Shown here: positions 8,423 through 15,587 of the stretch, one piece after another
Layout of the letters: every line of letters starts with the position of its first letter
Position numbering within the stretch: the first letter of the stretch is position 1
Assembly: GCF_000298195.1 (NCBI RefSeq)
Contig: NZ_BAHC01000205.1
Span: 1-44,411 of the forward strand
Length of the DNA stretch: 44,411 bases
Reading direction: 5' to 3'
Source of the DNA: Gordonia rhizosphera NBRC 16068
GTDB taxonomy: Bacteria; Actinomycetota; Actinomycetes; Mycobacteriales; Mycobacteriaceae
Notes under the pieces: model-generated
Database searches by the model: none
What the model was told of the DNA's origin: nothing
The model's input: only the letters and a program-made list of their open reading frames with translations
Translations under genes and position numbers: made by a program

Positions 8423-8470
8423 CTGCACTGCGTTCTCCGCCTGCACCGCGTTCCGCGGAACGCAGTGCAG
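8423..8470. terminator. Nested palindrome between convergent genes, possible bidirectional terminator
   Basis: CTGCACTGCGTT (8423-8434) pairs perfectly with AACGCAGTGCAG (8459-8470). Inside, GCGTTCCGCGGAACGC is itself a perfect 16-bp palindrome that competes for the right arm. A near-copy of the left arm (CTGCACCGCGTT) occurs at 8441-8452. The element lies between the GlsB-like gene (+) and the end of the acyltransferase remnant (-). There is no T-run, so terminator activity is an inference from position. Confidence 0.4.
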
Positions 8471-8508
8471 GCTCATCGAGCGCCCTGGAAGTCCGCACCC
8501 ATCACAGT

Positions 8509-9437
8509 TCAATGCGACCTTCGGCTCGACCGGCGGGACATCCTCTCAACCGGGGCGAACACCGCGACCACCACCACGAGAACAGCAAGCGGGGCCAGCA
8601 ACCAGAACCAGCGCTGCGCCCACCAGTCGGTGCTCGGCTCCGTCTGCAGCCGACGGCCCAGGCCTTCGAAGATCGTTACCACGATGAGGTAGGCGGTCAT
8701 GTGCCAGAGGAACACGGTGATCGCGACCGCGTTGAGCGCAACCAGTGGCTTCCACAGACGAGGTCGGCGCAACACGCGCGCGGCTGTCGGCGTTATGAGC
8801 GCCAACAGTCCGAGCTGAAGGACGGCGAGCGCCGCGATTGCCGCGTTTGTGGGGGGATGTTCGACTCGTCGGCGCCGACTGTGGCGACCATCGAGCTGGG
8901 GTAGCCCGCGACCATCGTCAGCACGACCGTCACGATCAGCAGCCCGTACACCCCGAGGAACCACAGCGGCACCAGGTATCCGGGGAACCGCTCCCAGATC
9001 CAGCGATGCGGTCCCGGCCGGGCCGCGGCGATCAGCTCACCGGCCGGCCACACCCCGGCCCACACGGCGGTCGGCACCAGGAGCCGCCGGAGCCGGTCGG
9101 CGACGAACCGTCCGGGGGTGACTCCGGAAGTTTGCGCGTGCCCCCAGCCGATCACGTTGGCGTAGCCGCCCACCAGGAAGAACACCGGCATGACTTGCGG
9201 GACCCAGGTGGCCGACCAACCACCCGGCACGACATCGATCGGGTTGGACATGGCGAGGGAGCCGTCAGCGGTCCGATGGGTGACCGACAGCGTCCAGTGT
9301 CACAAGGTGACCACCACGATGCAGAACACGCGGGCGGCGTCGACGACGCGGTCCCGGGATTCCGGTGTGGTATTGACCAGCCGGTCCAAACGCCCAGGAG
9401 TCCCGATCGACTTTCGTCGGCCCCCGCAGCGACTCAA
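8509..9437 (-). pseudogene. Acyltransferase-3 family membrane protein, inactivated
   Basis: Remnant of a multi-pass acyltransferase-3 protein. From the 5' side, an in-frame segment ending RVVDAARVFCIVVVTL runs into TGA (9302-9300) where the family has GHW; the next codons read HWTLSVTH. The frame then continues through VPQVMPVFFLVGGYANVIGW and PLWFLGVYGLLIVTVVL. From there it joins directly to GYPSSMV, lacking the roughly 90 residues and several membrane helices expected in between. At a run of six C on the coding strand (8851-8856) the frame shifts. The C-terminal part is in another frame: AALAVLQLGLLALITP, then NAVAITVFLWHMTAYLIV. A TTG near 9437 is the best candidate original start, but it is uncertain. 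Nonsense, internal deletion and frameshift together make it non-functional. Confidence 0.8.
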
Positions 9438-9540
9438 CCAATGAAAAGCCGTCGGGGCCAGCGATTGCTTTCCGGCCTGTGGATCGACCGATCGTCACTC
9501 GGCAGATTTGGTGCATTCGTCCAAACCGATTGGAGGACCT

Positions 9541-10251
9541 GTGACCGTTCTGCCGTTAGGCTACGACCCGTCTCAATCCGTACCCGTCGTTCTCGGCGTC
9601 GCGACGGCCGGGCATCTCCGGATATGGCACGAGGAGACCCCGTCGTTGTGGAAGGTGTCGAATTACGCGGACTTCGACGAGTACATAGATCTGTTGGGTT
9701 CGGGCGCGATCTAAACCGAGCGGTACGACGACGGACTCTATTGCGAGACCGCGAGTTTCGATCGGGTCAGCTCGGTGCTCGCCATCTGCAAGACGCTTCG
9801 CTTCTCGCACCATGGAGGGACTGTCGATTCGTGCTTGTGGATCGAGGTGGCGCAAGCGACGCGCGACGACTCCTGTCATGACATGCACTGGGACAGTGTC
9901 GAGGACCTGATCATCAGGGCCGCGGAGGGAGTGCAGGCTCGTGGCGAACTGCTGGTGGTGGGTCCCGGGCCGCATCCCCAGCCAGATGGTCCCGCGGTCC
10001 TGCTCGGAACATCGACGATCAGTGCATGGACGAGTTCGGTCGTCTCGGCGTCGCCCGTGCCGGGCGGGAGCCGCTGGGGCGAATCGGGGGCGGAGGGCGA
10101 CCGGGTAACGCTGACGGCAACCATGTCGTCGTTCGCGCGTGTGGAGGCAGCCGAATTGACCATCGCTGCCCTAAGGGAGTGGGGCGTTGCGCCCTTCGAC
10201 GTGGGAATCGGATTTGTTATTCCCATCGAGCGATTGATGCGCGCTGGCTGA
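9541..10251 (+). pseudogene. Unknown 236-codon reading frame interrupted by one TAA
   Basis: GTG 9541 follows a strong TTGGAGGACCT ribosome-binding region. The frame reads VTVLPLGYDPSQSV and stops at TAA 9712-9714 after GSGAI. The same frame continues open from ACC GAG CGG TAC for another 178 codons to 10251 (TERYDDGLYCETASFD, later FDVGIGFVIPIERLMRAG). Coding-like composition on both sides and no frame change suggest one ancestral gene broken by a single substitution, for example CAA to TAA. An alternative is two small proteins, the second starting near 9775. I do not recognise the family. Confidence 0.55.
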
Positions 10252-10262
10252 CATGCCAGGGC

Positions 10263-10300
10263 GACCGTGGGAGTCGTCGGCGGGAGGTCGACCCACGGTC
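10263..10300 (+). terminator. Stem-loop after the interrupted ORF
   Basis: GACCGTGGG (10263-10271) pairs perfectly with CCCACGGTC (10292-10300) across a 20-nt loop, starting 12 bases after the stop at 10251. There is no U-tract. Position suggests a terminator; confidence is low. Confidence 0.3.
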
Positions 10301-10571
10301 TCGGCGGTCAGTAGGAATGTCTCTCCACCGAGATCCGTCACTGCCGTGGCTGCCGCGGCAGTCAGGTGAACCTCTGGATTGACGAACAAGGTTGGCAGCT
10401 AATCGATTTCGATGCCGACTCGGCAGGTTCGCTCAGGTCAACTGGAACCCGTGCCTTCACGCGGTCGCTGGGCAAATCACCGAAGGTCGAAGGTCTCTCA
10501 TCGCCGGTGACCTCCTACCCGTTCGAGCGGCCCCGCGCCCGAGCATGATCGGTATCAGGAGGTCGGATGCG
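10301..10571. other. Region without a supported gene
   Basis: Between the stem-loop and the nitroreductase gene there are only short frames, such as one beginning MNLWIDEQGWQLIDFD at 10366, with no recognisable domain. An AGGAGG ribosome-binding site at 10557-10562 belongs to the next gene. This may be further decayed coding DNA. Confidence 0.4.
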
Positions 10572-11177
10572 ATGATCACACATACCTCGCTCGAAGCGGC
10601 ACACGCGCGAGACCGGACGTTGGCCGTCATCCTCCGCTGGACGACGATCGCGCTGGGCGCTCTCGCCCTCGGCTACCTCATGTCCGTCGTCCTCCGAGTC
10701 GTCGTGTGGCGTGCGCGCTGGCAGCCGGCGATCGATGCACTTCGCCGGTATCAGAAGAACTTCGGGAACCGCCGGTCGCTGAGGTCGGGCGGGAAGCGTA
10801 GGCAAAGCGTGGCGCTCGTGCATCACGCCGGCCGCAGGTCCGGGGAACAATACGTCACCCCGGTTTGGGCTCACCGTGTCGGACAGTCGTTTTTCGTCGG
10901 GCTGCCCTACGGCACTGCAGTCGACTGGCTGCGCAACGTCCGGGCCGCCGGTGCCTGCGACATCGAGCACGACGGCGTTCGCTACCACACCGTCGCACCG
11001 ACCATCGTGGCAACTGGTGACGTGCCAGAGAAGCTCGCACGCAAGCGGAAGCTGTTCGACCTGATGGGTATCAGATCGTTTGTCCGACTGGACATCGACT
11101 TGCCCGAGGACAGTTCGACGGGGAGCGCCGTTACCGAATCTGTTGCGGAACAAGATCTTCCAGAGTCGGTGGGCTGA
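10572..11177 (+). CDS. Deazaflavin (F420)-dependent nitroreductase-like protein
   Basis: This 201-residue protein of the DDN-like split beta-barrel family probably uses F420 to reduce an unknown substrate. A hydrophobic N-terminal segment (about 17-43, VILRWTTIALGALALGYLMSVVLRVVVW) may anchor it to the membrane. The family core VALVHHAGRRSGEQYVTPVWAHRVGQSFFVGLPYG is at about 78-115, followed by DWLRNVRAAGACDIEHDG. I chose ATG 10572 because AGGAGG lies nine bases upstream and the upstream in-frame extension has no coding character. The remains of an alpha/beta-hydrolase gene follow directly. The specific substrate cannot be read from sequence. Confidence 0.75.
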   Translation: MITHTSLEAAHARDRTLAVILRWTTIALGALALGYLMSVVLRVVVWRARWQPAIDALRRYQKNFGNRRSLRSGGKRRQSVALVHHAGRRSGEQYVTPVWAHRVGQSFFVGLPYGTAVDWLRNVRAAGACDIEHDGVRYHTVAPTIVATGDVPEKLARKRKLFDLMGIRSFVRLDIDLPEDSSTGSAVTESVAEQDLPESVG

Positions 11178-11204
11178 GCACCGCCGCGAGTGCAAACGAG
11201 TCCT

Positions 11205-11880
11205 GACCAGGAGGAGCCACGACCAGCGAAGTGCTGTTACGCAACCGTCGCGGCACCTCCTCGGCACCGAGGGGCTCGACGACGACGCGGTCGCCTTGCT
11301 CCAGCTCGGCGTCGAGAGCTGCCACTGGGTGGCGCATCGATGGGCGGGTTTGTCGGTATTCGCGTGGCCGCGCGTCATCCCGAGCGGATCCGATCGCTGG
11401 TCCTGATCGGGCTGAGCATACGGCGTGTGTCCCGCGCCGACCTGCTGCAGATCGACGTGCTCGGATCGATGGTGCGCGCCAGCCGACGGCTGGGACCGGT
11501 CGGCACCGCGATTCGGCGCCGGGTGACCGAGCAGGTCATGCGCAACATGCTCGGAACGACATTCATGTCCGACCCGGAACGTGCAGACGACCGCGAGACA
11601 TGGCGGCAGCGGTTCTCGGCGACGGTGGTGCCCGAAGCCATGCCGATGCTCCGCGAGGTGTTCGGGCACCGGGCAACCCACCAGAGCTGCTCGCCCAGGT
11701 GAAAGCGCCCACGCTCATCATCACCGGCGAGGACGAGTGGGCCGGACACGATGAGTCGGACAACGACCCGCTCCAGGCGGAGGCGTCTTCCCGGACGCGC
11801 GGCTGCTGACTGTCCCGGGGGCGGGGCACATGGTGCTCGTCGAGCAGCCCGAGGTCGGAACCGCCGCGATACCGACTTCA
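11205..11880 (+). pseudogene. Alpha/beta-hydrolase pseudogene in at least four frame segments
   Basis: A typical alpha/beta-hydrolase can be followed only by switching frames. The segments are RHLLGTEGLDDDAVALLQLGVE and SCHWV (to about 11333), then GASMGGFVGIRVAARHPERI and SLVLIGLS. The nucleophile elbow Ser is intact in that second segment. Next come ELLAQVKAPTLIITGEDEW (from about 11672) and finally FPDARLLTVPGAGHMVLVEQ (from about 11785), which contains the expected catalytic His. Breaks lie near 11333, 11672 and 11785. The N-terminal lid-side residues are largely unrecognisable. Multiple independent shifts rule out a single sequencing error. The original substrate is unknown. Confidence 0.8.
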
Positions 11881-12082
11881 TCCGAGGAATCGACAGCAGG
11901 TAACCGCAGGATCGATCCTGCAGTGGCGCAACGAGCAGTTCGGCGTCGCGGGCCCAGAGGTTGCGCCCCGGTACGCCCAGAGCCAGTGCCGCCTGTGGGG
12001 CCGCCCGTGGGCTTGTCTGGCAGGCGATTCGCATCCCCGGGCACGTCTGCGGTAACCTCATCGGGCGCTGGGAACGGCGCAA

Positions 12083-12156
12083 CGGGCTGTGGCGCAGTTT
12101 GGTAGCGCACCTGACTGGGGGTCAGGTGGTCGCAGGTTCAAATCCTGTCAGCCCGA
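12083..12156 (+). tRNA. tRNA-Pro (anticodon GGG)
   Basis: The acceptor stem CGGGCTG (12083-12089) pairs with CAGCCCG (12149-12155), with A at the discriminator position. The anticodon stem CCTGA (12110-12114) pairs with TCAGG (12122-12126) around the loop CTGGGGG, giving anticodon GGG at 12117-12119 and G37 as expected for proline tRNAs. The T arm is GCAGGTTCAAATCCTGT. The CCA end is not fully encoded. No duplicated 3' segment marking an integrated element was seen downstream. Confidence 0.95.
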
Positions 12157-12275
12157 CCGACCAGCACCCGGGAATTCCAGAGTTCCGGGACTTCTCGCTT
12201 TCTGCGCGCGGCGACTAACGATCAGCGGTCAAGTCTTCACGCTGGTGGTCACCTTGGGATGTCAGACGGTCCCCA

Positions 12276-12281
12276 TACGGT
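12276..12281 (+). promoter_or_regulatory. -10 element for the leaderless nuclease gene
   Basis: TACGGT (12276-12281) ends six bases before ATG 12288, the spacing expected for a leaderless transcript. No ribosome-binding sequence is seen. Confidence 0.45.
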
Positions 12282-12287
12282 CTGGGT

Positions 12288-13013
12288 ATGACGTGGCAGC
12301 GAACGTACTCGGACAAACAGCTCTTCGATGCGATTGCCGCCGCGAACTCGTGGCGGGGAGTGTTGCGAGAATTGGGGAAGACTGCGACTTCCGCTGGGGC
12401 GATAAGATCGGTCCGCTCGCGTGCTGATCGTCTGGGCATCGATTACGGCCACTTCAGGGGACAACGACGATGGACCGATGACGAACTGCGCTCGGCGATC
12501 GCTTCTGCCGAAACCTGGACTGCAGTTACAGCAGAACTTGGACTTTGTGGTGAGTCCGTAACAGCCACGGTGAAGGGCCATGCGGTGAGGCTGGGCCTTG
12601 ACGTTGCGCATCTGGCAGGGGAGCGGTCCTCGGTGCATCCCGCTGGAACTCGGCCGAGAATCGATCATCTCGATCGTGCCGGTTCATTGCTCGCAGCCGC
12701 GTGGTTCGCACTGTCCGGCCACGACGTCTCCTGGCCACTAGAGCCCAGCCGTTACGACCTGCTCGTCAGCACCAGTGACGGCATCCGACGCGTGCAGGTG
12801 AAGACGACGACCGTCCGCGTGGGACACACGTGGAAGGTGTATCTCTCGACTGCCCACCGTGAGCGAAAGACGTATGACCCGGACGAGATCGACGACTTCT
12901 TTGTCATTGCCGGTGACCTCGCCTACTACCTGATCCCGGTCAGCGCGGTCGGTGGTCTGCATGCGATCCATCTCAGCGCATACGATCGATTCCGTCTTGT
13001 CCAGTCGCCGTGA
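12288..13013 (+). CDS. Two-module DNA-binding PD-(D/E)XK endonuclease (PDDEXK_5-like)
   Basis: This is a 241-residue protein with two similar N-terminal modules: residues about 5-56 (YSDKQLFDAI, SWRGVLRELG, ending RLGIDYGHF) and about 61-109 (RWTDDELRSAI, TWTAVTAELGL, ending RLGLDVAHL). They match the short helical module with an LG-D-xxH ending found at the front of many homing-type HNH nucleases, presumably for DNA contact. The C-terminal half fits the PD-(D/E)XK nuclease family that includes the intron enzyme I-Ssp6803I. Supporting motifs are RYDLLVS with D157 and RRVQVKTTT with Q170 and K172. It lies 131 bp after tRNA-Pro as a stand-alone gene; no methylase or intron is visible. Nuclease activity and target are inferred. 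A repair or homing role is possible. Confidence 0.75.
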   Translation: MTWQRTYSDKQLFDAIAAANSWRGVLRELGKTATSAGAIRSVRSRADRLGIDYGHFRGQRRWTDDELRSAIASAETWTAVTAELGLCGESVTATVKGHAVRLGLDVAHLAGERSSVHPAGTRPRIDHLDRAGSLLAAAWFALSGHDVSWPLEPSRYDLLVSTSDGIRRVQVKTTTVRVGHTWKVYLSTAHRERKTYDPDEIDDFFVIAGDLAYYLIPVSAVGGLHAIHLSAYDRFRLVQSP

Positions 13014-13249
13014 GCAATCGACGTCATTTTCGCTCAGCGTCTTCGGAGGCATGGGTTCTCGAATGACTGCGAATACGCCACGGACCGATGCCGGGACCGA
13101 TGGCGAAGTGTGGCACGTGTGAGCCCAGATGAATTGGTGGTGACGATACTGGTCCGCGCGCAGGCTCGAGCTGTTGAATGATTGTCGGAGGAATGGCGCC
13201 GTCTGGTCGACGGCACTGTGGCGAGGCCCCGCGTCAGTGGAGGAGTCGT

Positions 13250-13648
13250 ATGCGGCGCGCAGTCGGTGGGTTCGTGCTGGCTCTCAGCGCGGCGGGCTAC
13301 CCCATAACCGAGGCGCTTGTCCGGCGCCTCGGCCGGAGGGGTGCCGTCGTCGTCGAAATGGTTTGCCTCGGCCTTTTCGTCCGCGATGCGGCGCTCATCG
13401 CGAGCGGCACCCCGCACCGGCTCAGGACCGGACCGGCCGGGCTGCTCTGGCTCGAAGCGCTGGCGGCGGCGGGCGCGTCCGGGACGACGATGCCGCTGGT
13501 CCGGAGCCGGCGGCCGGAGGTTGGACCAGGCTCGGACACGCCCGTCGACATCGCGCGTCGCGGTGCCGTCGCGGCTCTCTTCGGGTTGCATACGATCCGC
13601 TTCTGGATCTACCTGAAACCCGACCAGGGTCGGCGCACGACGACCTGA
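13250..13648 (+). CDS. Small predicted membrane protein, unknown function
   Basis: This is a 132-residue hypothetical protein. ATG 13250 was chosen because GGAGG lies seven to eight bases upstream; an earlier in-frame start at 13178 adds 24 residues with no support. Two or three hydrophobic stretches are visible: AVGGFVLALSAAGYPI (4-19), AVVVEMVCLGLFVRDAALIA (31-50) and LLWLEALAAAGASG. The latter part contains GAVAALFGLHTIRFWIYL. No known domain is recognised. It stands alone between the nuclease gene and a non-coding stretch. Confidence 0.55.
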   Translation: MRRAVGGFVLALSAAGYPITEALVRRLGRRGAVVVEMVCLGLFVRDAALIASGTPHRLRTGPAGLLWLEALAAAGASGTTMPLVRSRRPEVGPGSDTPVDIARRGAVAALFGLHTIRFWIYLKPDQGRRTTT

Positions 13649-14014
13649 CTCCGTATCGGTTGCGATCCGCGCGAACTGCCGGTGATCACCCGGTCACGGT
13701 CGGCCATCACCTTCCGAATATCCGACATCTCCGGCACCGGCGGCGTGTCGCTTGGAGTGTTAGCGTCGACACCGGTGTGCCGGAAAGTCCTGCCCGCTGC
13801 GGAGACGGCCGACCTTTCGGATGTGCCCCGTCCGCATCGTGGCAGTCAGCGCTTTGCGCCGACCCGGCCTTCGGTACGCACACCTTGGCCGGGCTGCCGT
13901 GGTCGTTGGCTCACCTGCGTGGCGTCTTCCCGGCTCGCTTCGGTGTCCGGGTCCGAATCAGACACCCGTAACTCAGACATCGCTTGACGGATTTACTGTC
14001 GGAAGGGAAACCAC
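13649..14014. other. Intergenic stretch, possible very small leaderless ORF
   Basis: There is no supported gene in these 366 bases. TAGCGT at 13761-13766 resembles a -10, eight bases before GTG 13775. Two overlapping short frames (from 13775 and from 13777) run to 13987 and 13971, but neither shows a known motif, so no CDS is called. A GGAAGGG sequence close to 14015 serves the next gene. Confidence 0.35.
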
Positions 14015-14731
14015 ATGACCAGCCAGAAGACCACCGCCAGAGCGACGGGTGCCTGGTATCTCGGACTGGGCATCACCGGAATGGTCGGGTTCCTGCTGAT
14101 CCGCCCGGCGATCTGGGTCGACGACGACGCTGCGGCCACGCTCGCGAATCTGACGGAGAAAGAGGGTCTCGCGCGCCTCGGCCTCGCACTCGAAATGGCG
14201 ATCGTCGTTACCCAGGCGCTGGCGGCGATCTGGTTCTACAAGCTTTATCGGTCCGTGAATCATGTCGCCGGGGTCGCCGTCGCCGCATTCGGGCTCGTCA
14301 ACGCGGTGGCGATCATGGCCAGCGCGGTCTTCATGGCCAGCGCCCTCGCGGTGGCCGGGGACTCCTCCCTCGCTCCCGCCGGTGACGCGGCAGCCACCGT
14401 CGGACTACTCCACCAGCTCAGCACGGCGGCCTGGGGCATCGGCGCGCTCTTCTTCGGACTTTGGCTCATCCCGATGGGGTGGGCTGCGATCACCAGCGGT
14501 CGGTTCCCGGCGGTGCTCGGTTGGATCCTGGTGGCAGGTGGCGCGGGCTACGTCCTCAGCAGTTTTGTCGACTACGGCCTGGTCGGCGCACCAAGCCTGC
14601 TGGTGGATCTCTTGGCATTCCCCGCGACGATCGGGGAGTTCTGGATGATCGGCTATCTGCTGACCCTGGGCATCCGATCTGCGTCTGCGACCGCGCCTAC
14701 GTCCCGGGCCGCCACGTCTGCCTCTTCGTGA
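14015..14731 (+). CDS. DUF4386-like membrane protein
   Basis: This 238-residue integral membrane protein has about six helices and matches the DUF4386 family pattern. The N-terminus ATGAWYLGLGITGMVGFLLIRPAI is followed by EMAIVVTQALAAIWFYKLYR. Then come VAVAAFGLVNAVAIMASAVFMASA, GALFFGLWLIPMGWAA, and VLGWILVAGGAGYVLSSF. The final segment is FPATIGEFWMIGYLLTLGI. The LFFGLWLIPMGW and GEFWM segments are characteristic. The C-terminus is a short Ala/Ser/Thr-rich tail. ATG 14015 has a purine-rich GGAAGGG upstream. The biochemical role of the family is unknown. It precedes a two-component system but is separated by 97 bp containing its own likely promoter. Confidence 0.75.
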   Translation: MTSQKTTARATGAWYLGLGITGMVGFLLIRPAIWVDDDAAATLANLTEKEGLARLGLALEMAIVVTQALAAIWFYKLYRSVNHVAGVAVAAFGLVNAVAIMASAVFMASALAVAGDSSLAPAGDAAATVGLLHQLSTAAWGIGALFFGLWLIPMGWAAITSGRFPAVLGWILVAGGAGYVLSSFVDYGLVGAPSLLVDLLAFPATIGEFWMIGYLLTLGIRSASATAPTSRAATSASS

Positions 14732-14815
14732 ACCACGTTGATCGATATTCGGGCCAAGGCCGCGGGGAACTGCGCTGCTGCCGCGGAAGTACTGGCGCCG
14801 GCGGACCAGCCGGTG

Positions 14816-14821
14816 TTAAGT
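14816..14821 (+). promoter_or_regulatory. -10 element for the two-component operon
   Basis: TTAAGT (14816-14821) lies seven bases before GTG 14829, consistent with leaderless transcription of the response regulator. Motif-based. Confidence 0.4.
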
Positions 14822-14828
14822 CACACCC

Positions 14829-15584
14829 GTGGACGTTTCTCCGACCGACGTCGATCCGCGCCGACCGACGGCCGGCGCTGCGGCGGGGCAGCGAATTCTC
14901 GTCGTCGACGATGACGACGGAATACGGACCGTAGTCCGGTGGCAACTCAAGGACTCGGGGTTCGATGTCGTCGAGGCAGACGATGGGGCGTCGGCATTGC
15001 AGGTGATGGCGCACGAGGTTCCTCTGTTGATCGTGCTGGATCTCTCGCTGCAGGGGATGAGTGGACTCGACGTCCTCTGCGCGATTCGTGATGGACGTGC
15101 GGGTGTTTCGCGTGACCTCCCCGTCATCATTCTGTCGGGCCGAAGCAGCGAGACCGACCGCATCGTCGGCCTGGATCTCGGCGCGGACGATTACCTTGTG
15201 AAGCCGTTCTCGCCTGGCGAGCTGGCCGCACGAGTGAGGTCGCTCCTGCGCCGTGCCGGGCCAGTCGTGATATCCGAAGTCCTCACCGTTGGTCCTGTGC
15301 AGATCGACGTCTCCAGCCGCGAGGTCACGGTGAGCGGGCAACGAATCGAACTGACCGCCAAGGAATTCGACCTGTTGTCTTTCCTCGCCGGTCATCCAAA
15401 GCAGGTGTTCACGAGGCATCAGTTGCTCGAGACGGTATGGCAGTCCGCAGAGTGGCTCGGGGAAGCGACTGTTACCGAGCACGTCCACCGGCTGCGGAAC
15501 AAACTCGGGAGGGCGAGCACCGAGGCGCTGATCCGAACGGTCCGGGGCGTCGGCTATCAACTCGATGTCTGCCCGGGACAGTGA
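14829..15584 (+). CDS. OmpR/PhoB-family response regulator
   Basis: This is a 251-residue transcription factor. The receiver domain (about 22-140) has the acidic pocket VVDDDDG, phosphoacceptor D71 in IVLDLSLQGMSGLD, the switch Ser in ILSGR and K125 in DYLVKPFSPGEL. A winged-helix DNA-binding domain (about 150-247) includes LTAKEFDLLSFLAGHPKQVF and the end RTVRGVGYQL. A 20-residue N-terminal extension precedes the receiver. The histidine kinase begins three bases after its stop, so the pair forms a two-component system. Regulated genes are unknown; the DUF4386 gene upstream is a candidate. Confidence 0.9.
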   Translation: MDVSPTDVDPRRPTAGAAAGQRILVVDDDDGIRTVVRWQLKDSGFDVVEADDGASALQVMAHEVPLLIVLDLSLQGMSGLDVLCAIRDGRAGVSRDLPVIILSGRSSETDRIVGLDLGADDYLVKPFSPGELAARVRSLLRRAGPVVISEVLTVGPVQIDVSSREVTVSGQRIELTAKEFDLLSFLAGHPKQVFTRHQLLETVWQSAEWLGEATVTEHVHRLRNKLGRASTEALIRTVRGVGYQLDVCPGQ

Positions 15585-15587
15585 TCG

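Noticed and set aside
9300..9302. TGA in the acyltransferase as a selenocysteine codon
   Set aside because: The family has glycine there, and the gene also has an internal deletion and a frameshift.
12083..12156. tRNA-Pro as an attachment site of an integrated element
   Set aside because: No duplicate of the tRNA 3' end and no integrase were found in the following sequence.
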